This document shows positions 1-10,675 of a DNA stretch of 64,000 bases, piece by piece. Every line of letters begins with the position of its first letter. Position 1 is the first letter of the stretch. The translations under genes and the position numbers were made by a program. The DNA comes from Capsaspora owczarzaki ATCC 30864 (lineage: Eukaryota; Opisthokonta; Filasterea): positions 837,477 to 901,476 of the forward strand of contig NW_011887304.1 in NCBI RefSeq assembly GCF_000151315.2. The letters run 5' to 3'. The notes under the pieces were generated by a model, which was not told the origin of the DNA, searched no databases, and was given only the letters and a program-made list of their open reading frames with translations.

Positions 1-72
1 TTTGCCAACCTTTTTTTTCTCCTTTGCTTTTGTTGCTGTGGTCGCTTGTACTTTGTTTTCCCCTCCCGTCAG

Positions 73-713
73 AGCTTCCTCTGTTCCGTGTGATTAGCGC
101 CCGAGTCACATTCGCCAACTGCTCGGATGGTCCAGTTCTTCCAGAGCTGTTTGAAGTCCCTGCAGGCTACGATCAGCAGCTTGCTGACGGCTTTAGCGGA
201 ACCATCGAGGTCAGCTTGCCCAGCGCTGTCAGCGGCGCAAAGCGGGCTGATCGTCGTCGTCGTGCTGCTCGTCGCGGCATGAACGGCAACGCCTTTGACG
301 ACGAAATGATGCTGCAAATGGCCCTCCGAGAGAGTCTGACCGATGCGCGTCGCGACGGTGCACAGGCAGAAGCGGATGGCGTGCTTTCAGACGAGGAGAT
401 TGAGCTTCAAGAGGCGCTCATGGCTTCGATGATGATGTCCACGGGCGCATCGCAAGAGGACATTGACGCAGCTATTGCCTCGTACAAGCAAGATCAAGAA
501 CAACGCCGCCAGGAGGCCATTGCTGCCCGTTCTCGTCCAGTTCCGTCGCAAGCGTCCGCCGAGCAGCAAGTAGCACCTTCTCCAAGTGACAGCGACCTGG
601 CATTGGCTCTGCAGCTTTCCCAGCAGCAGGCCCTCGAAGACGAGCAAGCGCGCAATCGCCGCGAGGAAGAGGAGCTCGAGATGGTGCTTCGCATGTCTCT
701 TGAGCAGCAGTGA
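73..713 (+). CDS. ANKRD13-like ubiquitin-binding protein, C-terminal exon (5' part outside window)
   Basis: This is the last exon of a gene that starts left of the window. A pyrimidine-rich tract ends in an AG at 71-72; the reading frame then runs to a TGA at 711-713. The first residues (ELPLFRVISARVTF, then FEVPAGYD) resemble the end of the ANKRD13 GPCR-chaperone-type domain as I recall it. They are followed by three ubiquitin-interacting-motif-like helices: one after LSDEEIELQEAL, one around DLALALQLS, and one at the very C-terminus (EEELEMVLRMSLEQQ). ANKRD13 proteins bind Lys63-linked ubiquitin on endocytosed receptors through such C-terminal UIMs. The ankyrin repeats expected upstream are not in the window. 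Alternatives are other UIM proteins; the pre-UIM match is what favours ANKRD13. Confidence 0.7.
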
Positions 714-1142
714 CGCGTTTTTTTTTTGTGCGACATTCACTTGTTTGGATGCAGTGTGCAGTGAGCTGTTGTTTCCATTTCACGTTGATGCCTTTTGTTG
801 TTGAGCCTGGGTTTGTCGTGGCTTTTGGTTGTAGATACTTTTCAACTTGTGCGAACAATGAAGAAAATCGGCTAGAACACAAGTCCCAACGCTCCTCTTG
901 ATAATCTTGTTTGCGCTTTCAAAAGTCAATAAGTCAGCTCCTCAGTTTTGACCCCCTCCGTTTTTCTGAGTTTGTTCCCGTAGTTTCTGAGTTTGCAGCG
1001 ATTTCAATGTTTCGGTGTTTGGGTGTTTTTTTTTTTTTTGTTTCCAATCCTATCTATTGTTTCATTTCGATTCAATGCGATTCTCCAGTCATTTTATTAT
1101 TATTCTTATTTTTTCAGATTGTCCCACGTTTCTCAGACCAGA
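714..1142. other. Intergenic gap between ANKRD13-like gene and CPSF6
   Basis: About 430 bases hold no credible coding frame. The sequence is T-rich, with a 12-base T run near 1027-1038 and a pyrimidine stretch just before the CPSF6 start. It presumably contains the 3' end of the upstream gene and the promoter and 5' UTR of CPSF6; no clear TATA box is visible. Confidence 0.5.
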
Positions 1143-3204
1143 ATGGAGATTGACGATCTGGACTTGTACGCGGACTCGACGACTTCGTTGACTGCCGCGA
1201 CCGCCGCGCCGACCTCGAAGGTGAACCCACTTCATTCCCAATTGAGACGGGAGACCTGTTGGAAGTGGAGATGGGCGCGGGGGGGGGAGGGGACGATGCT
1301 TGCTTGTATGGGGATTTGCATTGGGGAAACAGAGATCGCTAGATTTCCAGCCCGTAGACCGTCCATTGCACTTTGGCGCTTTGAACTTGATTGTGCTTTG
1401 TTTGGCTGACCTTGATGTAACGCTTCATCTGTCTGTGTGGCAGGGCGATGAGGACGCGCTGTACGACGATCTGTGGGCGTCGAACGAGTACTCTGATGCG
1501 ACTGCAGCCAACGCTCATGCTGGCAATGCAAATGCTGCAAGTGGAGCAGCACCAGGATCAGGATCAGGCATCGTCGGATCGGCCGCTGGTGCTGGAACGG
1601 GCGCTGGGAGCAGTGGCGCGAGCACTGCAGGCACAAGCAGCTCAATGGCGAGCGCAATGGACACGACAACGACGAATTCTGCCGCTGCTGACAATGGATT
1701 TACTCATCACGCGCATGCTGCTGGTGGTGGTGCTGGCGCTGGTGCTGGTGCTGGTGCTGGTGCAATCCACGCTGGAGGCAATCGCCCGTCCTCAATGCCG
1801 AGCTTTGCCGCTCAGACGTTCGACAGCACGTTCAACCACACGCAGATGCTGCGAGCGTCGTTGCCAGCAGGCTCGGGGAAGAAGGGCAGCATTTACATTG
1901 GTGGCATGACGTGGTGGACGACAGACAAGGACATTATCGATGCTCTGGCCGCGCTGGGCATTGTCGATGTCATGAGCACGCGCTTTTACGAAGAGCGCTC
2001 GAGCGGCAAGTCCCGCGGCGTTGCATACATTGAGTTCGCGTCAGAAGAGTCTGCGCGAAGCGCCATCGAGCGGCTACCGTCCCATCCCGTGCACGGCAAG
2101 AATCTTGGCACCCAACTAGCGACAGACGGAGGCGCAGGTGGCGCCAACATGGCACCGCCGTCGGCAACCAGCAACCGCCCTTACGCCCGTGGGTACCAAC
2201 AATCGGCAGCATTCTCATCGCATCCCGGAGGTGCGGCTCCTGCATCAGCCGCACCCGCTGCTGCCCCACTTCCAGTCGCTGCTGCGCCCAATCCAGCCTC
2301 CGTCCCTCCACTGATTCCAAGCGCCGCAAATATGCCCCCTGTGTCTGTGCCACCGCCTGGGCTTCTCGGTCAGACCCCATCCGCATCAGGTGCACAGCAG
2401 CCTCCCCCAGGTACAGCTAGAGAATTGTCAAACGCCTGAACTTCTCGTTTTTTTTTTGTGTGTGGTTGCATGCTCACTCATTATGCCTCGCTTTGCAACA
2501 TCTCGTCATGTAGCTGCCGCTGCCGGCTACCATCCTTACGGGCCACCTCCTCCAGGCGCACAGCGGCGCGGTGCAGGGCCGCGCCCGGGAATGCCACCAC
2601 CACCGCCGCCCGGAATGTTCCCAGGAATGCCATTCCCCCCGCCGTATTACTTTGCGCCGGGCATGGAGTACGGCATGCCAGGCTTTGGCTATCCGTTTGC
2701 CCCTCCTCCGCACGCACTTCCATCAAAGTCCGTCCATGCTTCTGTTTTTCTTTTTTCTTTGTTTTTTTTTTTTTGTTGGCTCGTTTGTCAATTGTTGTTT
2801 CTCCCGGTGTCGTTTTCTAACTCGATTCATCCATCATTGTGTTTCTATGGCACAGATCCTCGTCAGGTGATGACGAAAAGCGACGGGGTCGGAGTCGAAG
2901 CCCAGTCGATCGGCGAAGCCGCAGTCGCAGCCGAAGCCGCAGTAAGAGCCCCGACGCAGCCTCGTCCGAGAAAGAGTCTCGACGATCTGCGTCGTCCAGC
3001 AACAGTGAAGATCGGCATCGCGGCCGTAGCAGCGGGCGGGACGACAGCCGAGATCGCCATGACCGAGACGGCCGGGATAACCGAGACAGCCGAGACAGCC
3101 GCGACAGCCGAGAGCGCGATCGAGGCAAAGAGCGCGACAGGGATCGCGAGTCATCATCGTCTTCATCCTCTTCAAGAAGCAGAAGCGACCGGCGACGCGA
3201 ATAG
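1143..3204 (+). CDS. CPSF6: Cleavage factor Im large subunit (CPSF6/CFIm68-like)
   Basis: Exons are 1143-1220, 1444-2410, 2514-2727 and 2856-3204 (535 aa; human CPSF6 is about 550). CFIm binds UGUA elements and guides poly(A)-site choice in the nucleus. The N-terminus MEIDDLDLYADS followed by DALYDDLW matches the acidic CPSF6 start. A single RRM follows, with RNP2-like SIYIGGMTWWTTDKD and RNP1-like SRGVAYIEF; the WWTTD signature is typical of CPSF6/7. Between the start and the RRM lies an Ala/Gly-rich insert containing a short (GA)n run. After the RRM comes a Pro/Gly/Met-rich centre, and exon 4 encodes an RS/RD dipeptide tail, as in CFIm68. All junctions are GT-AG and the frame is preserved through all four exons. 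The ATG was chosen because the conserved acidic start begins exactly there. Confidence 0.9.
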
Positions 3205-3420
3205 TCAAAACAAACAAAAACCCTCGTTTTTTTTTTTTGTTGTTGTTGTTGTTGTGTCGCAACGTTTGGTGGAAAACTTTTGTTTTTTGTTTGTTTTTTT
3301 AGTTATTCATTTTTGTTCACCCAAATACAACTGGTGCGTCAATGAAAAATCACGACATTGAACTCGGCATACACAGAATGAAACACAATTTTTTTGCCAC
3401 ATCGACAAACATTGTCTTGT

Positions 3421-5506
3421 TTACAGACCCTTGCTCTTGAGGAAGGCGGCATCGTTGGGCTCGCGACCCAAAAACTCGACAACCATGTCCCAGGCGTCGC
3501 GGCTGCCGCCAGGCTGCAGAATGCTCGTGCGGTAGGCGCGGCCCGTTTCGCTGTTGAGAATGCCCTCGGGCTGGAAGCGCGAAAAGAAAATGTCTGCAGA
3601 GTAGACCTCGCTCCACAGATAGCCATAGTACTGACTGTCGTAGCCGCCAACCAGGTGCTCAAAGGAGGCCGGCATGGATGTTCCGGGGGTGACTTCGATG
3701 CCCCAGATGCTCTTGGCGAGTTCGGCAAACACGTTCGCCACATCGATCGTCTGACCGCCCATGACCGTGTGGATGGTCTGGTCGAAGGTGGCCAGCAGGA
3801 CTTGGCGCTTGTTGAAGAGACCCGCGTTCGCCTTCCTGCTGGCCAGCAGACGGTCGAGCAGCGCCTCGGGGATTTTCGCGCCAGTCTGGTGGTGCTGGCT
3901 CATCATGTGCAGCGACTCCTTTTCCCAGCACCAGTTCTCGAGAATCTGGGAGGGGCACTCAACAAAGTCGCGCTCCACACGCGTGCCGCTGAACATGGCG
4001 TACTTGGTGCGCGCCAAAAGTTGGTGCAGAACGTGACCAAGCTCGTGGAAGTACGTTTCCACCTCGTCGTGCAGCATGAGTGCGGGCTGGTCCTTGGTCG
4101 GTGCCGTAAAGTTGGCGAGCATGGCCGCGACCGCAATCTGACGTTGGCCGCCGGGGAGCTCGCAGCCGGGCTGCAGGCCAAAGCAGGCAGCATGGCCGTA
4201 CTTGCCCTCACGAGGGTGCAAATCGAGGAAGAATTGACCAAAGATTTCCTGGGTGGCAGTGTCGCGCACGTTGTACACCAGCACCTCTGGGTGCCAAATC
4301 CCGTTGGCAGGCGGGATGTCCGCAGAGTTGGCGTCGGCAGCAGCGGATGCGGCCGCAGTCGCAGCAGGAACATTGACCTTTTCAAACGTGATGGAGAACA
4401 CCTTCTCGTAGATGGCAAGCAGGCCCTTGGTGACCACCGGCATGGGGAAGTACTGCATCAGCTCGTTGTGATCGACCTGGAAGCGCTTCTCTTCAATCTG
4501 CTGGGCATAGTAGCGAAAGTCCCAGCCGTTGATGCGGCTGTCAAACTCGTAGCCGCGACGCGCGCATTCCTCCTTTTTGAGCGTGAGCAGCTCTTGCAGC
4601 TCTGCCTGGGCCAGAGGAGTGAGCTTTTCGTTGAGCGAGGTCAGAAACTCGCGAACGCGCTCGGGAGACTTGGCCATGCGCGTCTCGGTAATGTAATGCG
4701 CGTGCGTCTTGTAGCCGAGGATTTCGGCCTGGCGCTGTCGCAAAATCAGGATGCGCTGCATCAGCGGGGTGTTTTCGACAATGCCGCGCGACTGGAAGGC
4801 AGCCTCGAGCGTCTTGCGCGTTTCGGGACGGACTGCCTTCTTCATGCACGGGAAGTAGTGCGGGTAGGACAGCGAGATGAGCAGGTGCGTGCCGTCCTCG
4901 GATTTGGTCAGGCTGTTGATAAAGTCCTCGTCCAAGCCTTCCAGTTGCTCCTTGGTGAATGGCAGCTTGGTCTTGATCTCTGTCAGGTTGGTTGAGAACT
5001 TGATTGCGAGCTCTGAGATTTCCTCTTGGATTTTCTGCCAAAAGCGTCGACAAGAAACAAAAGCGTTCGGAGGATGAGTGTGTTGGTCCAACCCCCTGCT
5101 CCCTGCTCCCTGCCCTTCCTCTGTTCAGGTGCGTTGTTGCCAGTTGGAAATAGCAGCATGCATAGTGGTGCCTTTCTCTCTTCTCTCCACCCCCCTTCTT
5201 TCTTATGCGTCTACCTTGATCTCTGCGCGCTGATCCTCGGGCAAGTGAAGACCGTTGCGGCGGAAGTCGCGCAGCATTCGGTCGAGATAGCGACGCTGCT
5301 CCGGCTCGAGCGCCTCGTTCTTCTTGGAGACTGCAAGCACAGCGTTGTAGACGTCGACGCGCATGCCCAGCTCGACGTTGAGCGCCGAGAGCATCTTGCA
5401 GGCCTCTGCGCTTGCGTCACGAACGGCCTTGATCGGCGACATGTGCCTGGGGAACTGGCAGTACTCGGACGCCGCGGACAGCGAAGCCCATCTGCACACA
5501 CACACA

Positions 5507-5545
<39 letters not shown>

Positions 5546-6091
5546 GAGAGCAAGTTTACCCAGCAAAGGTCAGTCAGAGCGGCAGTGTGTGAGAGTGGTA
5601 GGAAGGACTGCCGATCGAGAGTCACGTCGGTCATCACTGTCCTCAACCACAACTACTACTATTACTACTCCTACTGCTGCTGCCACACAGTTTAGAAACA
5701 AAAGAGTCACAAAACGCAGCGTCAGAGAGCGAACGCGCGCAGTATGTTTTGGCTTGTTGTGCTTTCTAAGCGTTTAGGCAGCCACCGCACGGCTTGTTGT
5801 TGGTTTGACTTACGCATCGCCAATGGGCTGGATGACAGTCGCAAAGGTCGCCTTGTCAGCCTGTGTGGGGAATGAAGTGTGTTGGGTGCGCAGGGATGAC
5901 CGTTAGAAGGGAGAGGGAGGGGAAAGGGGAAGTGAGGATTTGCTCAGACAGTCTCAGACAAGAGCGCCTCTCGGACTGACAGGAACGGACGCAGCGACGT
6001 CGTAGACATTGCGGAACTTGGCGGCAACGTCGGCAGCAAGCGCAGTGATTTCAGGCGCAGAGTGCGTGAAACGAAGCAGCAGCGAACTCAT
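3421..6091 (-). CDS. M3-family thimet oligopeptidase/neurolysin-like metallopeptidase
   Basis: Exons on the minus strand are 6091-5981, 5860-5814, 5491-5215 and 5034-3421 (682 aa; human THOP1 is 689). It is a zinc endopeptidase that cleaves short peptides in cytosol or mitochondria. The catalytic zinc motif HELGH lies near residue 474 and is followed by AMFSGTRVERDFVECPSQ, the family signature containing the third zinc ligand region. The N-terminal half matches the family (FPRHMSP, RNGLHLPEDQR). The first exon encodes MSSLLLRFTHSAPEI, with no strong mitochondrial presequence, which favours cytosol. The second exon is only 47 bases. The intron at 5492-5813 carries a long (CA)n tract directly upstream of its acceptor on the plus strand. 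The gene is tail-to-tail with CPSF6, about 215 bases apart. Confidence 0.92.
5494..5544. repeat. (CA)n microsatellite in oligopeptidase intron
   Basis: A dinucleotide run of about 50 bases, interrupted by two CATA units, lies directly next to an exon boundary. On the transcribed strand it is a (GU)n tract forming the region just before the 3' splice site. Confidence 0.95.
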
Positions 6092-6285
6092 TGTAGGAAG
6101 GGAGGAAAAGAATGGTGTTTTGTCAGAAACGAAAAAAGACTGAGCCAAACATGACATGCCATGAAAGCCCCAAACATGACATGCCAAAAATAAGAAAGAG
6201 AATCTAGGTGTATTATTCGACAACACAATGAAGAGACCCAAAAGAAGACGACAAAGAAGACGAAACAACAGCACATTCACTGCTT

Positions 6286-8358
6286 TCACTTTCGTCGCTT
6301 GTGGATCTTGCCGCCCTGCTCAAGAGCCATGATCTTGGGCTTGGCTTGACGAATGGCCTACAAATGCGCCAATTGCATGATGAGTGGGGAGCATGATGAG
6401 CACAATGACAAGCCACAAAATGGATCGCCTTTCTGCCTACCTTATTCTCGTTCAAGAGAGACTCCTTGCCGGTAATTCGGCTGAGAATCGTCAGCGAGCG
6501 TTGCTTCTCGGTGCCGGCTTGCATAACGGCAGAGTCGTACTGACGCTTCTTGCCGGGGGTCTTGATCTTGGGCTCCTTGCCAATCGACTTGTCAAACCGA
6601 CCGAGGGAGGCTGTTGAGGTTTTGGTGCGCTTGAGCTGTTCCTTGAGCAGTTGCTTCTTGGCGTCGTTGCTTGTTGACGGGGCGGCAAGGCCTTGCTTGA
6701 CGGGGTTTGCCTTGGCAATGTTGCGCGCCTGCTGCATCTCGTTTTTGGCGACGCGGCCCTTCTTGAGCTCGTTGCGCTTGGCGAAATAGTCCACAAACGG
6801 ATCTGTCAGGAGGGAGGGAGGGAGGGAGGGAGGGGGTGGTGAGGAGGGGACGGGTACGATCGGCCATGGCAATCATTCGAGCGAGCGAGCGCGCGATCGA
6901 CGCAACACAACCACACACCTGCTTGATCGGGAAGCTCGATAATCCAGTCCTTGTCGTCTTGGTTCTTGCGGTGCTCGTAGCCGTGGCGGCGAACAAATTC
7001 CTGCTTGGTGTCGTCGAAGACGCGAGTGTCGCGCTTCGAGTTCTTCTTGATGCCCTTCTTGAGAGCAAACTGCTCCCACTTTGTAAGTTGCTTGGGTTTT
7101 GGTACCTGCAGATTGTCAAGTGGGATTTGGGGAAGGGGTTGGTGGGTTTGGTGAGCGACCGTAGCAATCCACACTACACCACAATGGAGAGCATTTTTCA
7201 TTCCGAAAAAAACGCGTACGGGCTTTTCGCGTGGAATGGCATAGGTCGGGTTGGGCAGCGAGGCAAGGACGACTTCGTCTGCGCGGGTGGTAGGCAGCTC
7301 CCAGATGGCATTGAACAAGACTTGGACACCATCGCGAGCAAGTGCGCGAATGTACTCGCCACGGCGCGCCGCAGTGAGCTCTGACGGCAGCAGCGGGACT
7401 GTATCAACGACCATGAGGTTGCCTGTGATTTTGTATGCATGAAGTTAGTGAAAGGGACACCTTTTTGGGCGTGTTGTTGTTGTTGAGCAGGTTTTCTCAG
7501 ACTATTGCGACCATCATGCTGATCTCACTCGTGCAATGGACTGCTCGTTACATTGATCCTTTCCCTTTTGCTTTGTTTTTTGTTTTGTATTTGTTCTTGT
7601 TCCAGGTTTCTCAGACTCTCAGACAAAAGGACTGATCGGCCTTCCTCGCGCCTGCTTTCGCGCGACTCCTCCCCGTGCATGCCTTCATCCACTCAATGGG
7701 CTCATGATGAAGCCCTTCTTGCATCATGATGTATCGTTCGAAGTGGGGTAGTGGTGGTGGTGGTGGTGGTTCCAATCGTGCAACTCGCTCGCTCACAGTC
7801 TCGCTCACTGTTCTCCATGTGGCGCAGTCGCAGTACCCTCCTCAATGGATGAGGCGCTTCTGATCCCTTGCCCTAACCCGCCCGTTCGCCCACTTGCAAC
7901 GCATCTGAGCCTTGATCCACGTTCACTCCATACAAATGTGACGGGCGGCAGACGAAGAGCGACTTGAGCGACCCGAGAGTGGAGCCGCTCCACGAGGAAA
8001 CAATCCCAGTCCTCAACGTCAGCCCCACACAGCCCTAACCCACCCAACCCCCCCCCCCAATCCACTATGAGAGCGAGATGCGATAGTCATGCAAGAGCAA
8101 AGCACAAAGCAGAGTGCTGCAGCGAGCGACGGTGGCTGGGGCTTTTACAACAAAACCGCTGCTCAACCCTTCCCCTTCTCCCCATCCTCCCCATTCCCAG
8201 CATTTCAATTGGGATTCAACTGGCAAACAAAAAGCAACAAAACAGATTCGGTTGTTACCGGCATCGACGTCGTGCGGCTGCTCGCGATCGACAGTGACCG
8301 CGCGGCGCTTGGCGTCTTCAGCCGCTTTGGCAGCATTCAGCAAGCCCGAAACGTCCAT
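6286..8358 (-). CDS. RRS1: Ribosome biogenesis regulatory protein RRS1
   Basis: Minus-strand exons are 8358-8259, 7422-7220, 7105-6919, 6802-6441 and 6357-6286 (307 aa; between yeast at about 200 and human at 365). RRS1 acts with RPF2 to load the 5S RNP into pre-60S particles in the nucleolus. The conserved block runs from GNLMVVDTVPLLP through LFNAIWELPT to KPKQLTKWEQFALKKGI and ADPFVDYFAKRNELKK, which are RRS1 hallmarks. The C-terminus is a short basic tail (KIHKRRK) typical of nucleolar proteins. Intron 1 is unusually long for this window (836 bases, 7423-8258). I see no gene inside it. The start ATG at 8358 gives MDVSGLLNAAKAAED and is the first in frame. Confidence 0.9.
6809..6838 (+). 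repeat. (GGGA)n tract, possible G-quadruplex, in RRS1 intron
   Basis: On the plus strand, GGGA repeated about six times is followed by GGGGTGG. The tract begins about seven bases upstream of the 3' splice site of RRS1 exon 4, so the pre-mRNA carries the C-rich complement as its polypyrimidine tract. A G-quadruplex could form on the non-transcript DNA strand. Confidence 0.7.
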
Positions 8359-8541
8359 TTTGCGAAAAAGATAAAGTGATCCAGCAAGCTCCTTGTAGAT
8401 TTGTAGATGGGGCAGAAATGCACATGACAAGAATATAGACCAAAATCAGAAGCGTTTGTATTCGACAGTAAACATGAGTAACAACAAGCTTAAAAGTACA
8501 AAAAACTACAAGTACAGTACAAAGTCCCCACATCCCCCCCC

Positions 8542-9789
8542 TTAGAGGAGCAACGCAGGCGCAATCAGTTGCGAGGCCGACTTCCAAGAGCTCGACTCTT
8601 GCTCAAGTGCAGCCAGCTTGTCGCTGAGGGGAATTGCGGTCCGGTCCGTGTTGTTGCCGATGAGATTGCCAAGACCGATCGATGTTTGCTCGGGAGTCAG
8701 GAAGGGATAGTCAGTGTAGCCCTTCTCAGAGCCGCCGTAGAAGCTGCTGCGGTCGTAAGGGTTGAGCTCGGTGCCCAAGAGAAGACGCAGGGGCAAATCC
8801 GGGTTGGCGATAAAGTGGCGACCAAAGGCAATTGCCTCAAAGGAGCCATTCTTCACCGCCGCAGCTGCAGTGTCGCGATCAAAGCCGTCGGCACCAATGA
8901 CCGGGCTGGTGGACAAGCGGGAAAGGGTGTGGATGAGCTGGGAGATGCCAGACTCGGGCAGCAGCTCGGATTGCTTCCGGGGATCAATCAGGTGAAGATA
9001 GGCCAGCTTGTACTGGTTGAGGCGCGCAATGATGGGCGAGAATGTTTCGAGGGGAGTCGGGTGAAGAACGTCGCCAAACACACCGGCGGGGCTGAGACGG
9101 AGGCCGACGCGGGCGCTGGGCCATTCTTGCAGGACGGCCTCGACCACCTCAAACAGGAAGCGCGCGCGGTTTTCGTCCGAGCCGCCGTACTGGTCTGTGC
9201 GAATGTTGGACTTGGGTGACAAGAACTGCTCAATGAGATAGCCATTGGCGCCATGGAGCTCGATGCCATCAAAGCCGGCCTCACGGGCAAGCTTGGCTGC
9301 ATTGCGGTACTGCTCGACAACTTCGGCGATTTCCTCGACAGTCAGCGCGTGCGGGACCTCGGGATCGAACGTGCCCTTGGGGGTAGAAATCTTGGTGCCG
9401 TCGGCGATCGCAATGGCCGAAGGGGCGACACCGGGCACGCCGGTGAAGCCGGAATGGCCGACGCGACCCGTGTGCCAAAGCTGGGTGACAATGAGGCCCT
9501 GCTTGGCGTGGACGGCGTCGGTGACCTTGCGCCACCCAGCCACCTGCTTGGCAGTAAACAGACCGGGTGTCTGTGGGTAGCCCTGAGCGCGGGCAGAGAT
9601 GACGGTTGCCTCGCTGATCAGCAAACCGCCGTGGGAGGCGCGCTGGGCGTAGTACTCGACCGCAATGTCCTGCGGAACATTGTCAATCGAGTTGCGGCAG
9701 CGCGTCAGAGGCGCGAGAACGACGCGGTGAGCGAGATTCAAAGCGCCGAGCTTGACTGGGGTGAAGAGGGCGTTGGGAGTTGCGGACAT
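8542..9789 (-). CDS. Old yellow enzyme family NADH:flavin oxidoreductase
   Basis: A single intronless frame of 415 aa begins at ATG 9789 (MSATPNALFTPVKLG) and ends in TAA at 8542. OYE proteins are FMN-dependent TIM-barrel enzymes that reduce activated C=C bonds such as enones or oxylipins. Visible family landmarks are the N-terminal VVLAPLTRCR, the LWHTGR segment, and ELHGANGYLIEQFLSP, which holds the substrate-binding His/Asn pair and the active-site Tyr. The Y-G-G-S-D-E-N-R-A-R-F block also fits. The length is normal for the family (350-420). The sequence is of the bacterial NemA/plant OPR type rather than obviously fungal. Lack of introns contrasts with intron-containing neighbours. The upstream frame stays open for about 150 codons before the chosen ATG but resembles nothing in the family. 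Confidence 0.93.
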   Translation of the reverse strand: MSATPNALFTPVKLGALNLAHRVVLAPLTRCRNSIDNVPQDIAVEYYAQRASHGGLLISEATVISARAQGYPQTPGLFTAKQVAGWRKVTDAVHAKQGLIVTQLWHTGRVGHSGFTGVPGVAPSAIAIADGTKISTPKGTFDPEVPHALTVEEIAEVVEQYRNAAKLAREAGFDGIELHGANGYLIEQFLSPKSNIRTDQYGGSDENRARFLFEVVEAVLQEWPSARVGLRLSPAGVFGDVLHPTPLETFSPIIARLNQYKLAYLHLIDPRKQSELLPESGISQLIHTLSRLSTSPVIGADGFDRDTAAAAVKNGSFEAIAFGRHFIANPDLPLRLLLGTELNPYDRSSFYGGSEKGYTDYPFLTPEQTSIGLGNLIGNNTDRTAIPLSDKLAALEQESSSWKSASQLIAPALLL

Positions 9790-10675
9790 GGTTGTGTGTG
9801 GGTTTCGGTTTGGGTTTGGCGTTCTTCTTTGTTTTTTTGGCTTTGCGTGTGCTGAGCGTTGGCGCAGTGTTGCTAGCTTGGCTGCTGGTGGTTGCTTTGC
9901 CTGTGTTTGAAGCAAAGTGCAAAATGAAGAGTGAATGCTCGATTGCCCACAATTTCCGCGGCGTTTAAAAAGGGGCGGAAAACGGGGATTTCTGAGAACG
10001 GAGCAAAGAAATCTCCGTGATGGATCGAACTCTGAGCCGCGCTTTTGCAAACTTCCGCATCTCCGTGCATCGCCGCTCACACGAAAATAAGCATTAAGCA
10101 CGCTTGTCGGAAATTGGAGGTAGTGGGTCGAATGGCGCCAAGAGGGAGGGGTGTCCGAAGAAGCGGCAGCGAGAGAGAGAGAGGCAGAGGTGTATTGAGT
10201 TGTTTGGTGGTCCACGACGGTGCCGCATGGCGCGCGTCCAACCACACCAGCTCACTCATCTCACCGATGCGAATGCGAAAAACAACCACAAAAATCACAA
10301 ACATATACCGCCAAGAACTGAGGATGAGGCAATGGTTTGGGGATGATGGAAGCGAGGGCTGCACGGAAACTTTTGATTCAGACCTCAATGGAGATTCGCA
10401 CGGAGAGATTCCCGTTTCACTCTTGCGAATTCAACCCCCATTGGTTGAAACTGTCGCTACTAGTTGTAATCTATTTCTGGCTTGGAGGCGCTGCGGGAAC
10501 GGCGAGAATTGGATTCAATAGCCACGAACTCCGGTCATCATCAATAAGCATCAAGCATCCATCAGCATCGTCATCGTTACGAGTATAACTGTTGCTTTTG
10601 CCATTGTACTAAGATTGTACTAAATGGTTGTTGTTTTTTTGTATGTGATGAGAGCTGTCAGTCTCCAATCTCTCA
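9790..10675. other. Divergent intergenic region between OYE and orphan gene
   Basis: Nearly 900 bases separate two divergently transcribed intronless genes. I find no convincing coding frame; open frames here are short and show no recognisable family. The region presumably holds two promoters. A GAGA-type run lies near 10168-10190. No RNA gene or repeat of note is visible. Confidence 0.45.

Noticed and set aside
3394-4995. Plus-strand 533-codon frame across the oligopeptidase gene
   Set aside because: It lies opposite the M3 peptidase exon, which has HExxH and family motifs; the plus-strand frame has no recognisable domain.
7690-7740. Possible box C/D snoRNA (ATGATGA-like) in RRS1 intron 1
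   Set aside because: A C-box-like match exists on either strand but no well-spaced D box with terminal stem; too weak to report.
7860-8062. CCCTAACCC motifs and C runs in RRS1 intron 1
   Set aside because: Single units, scattered and not tandem; no support for telomeric or origin function.
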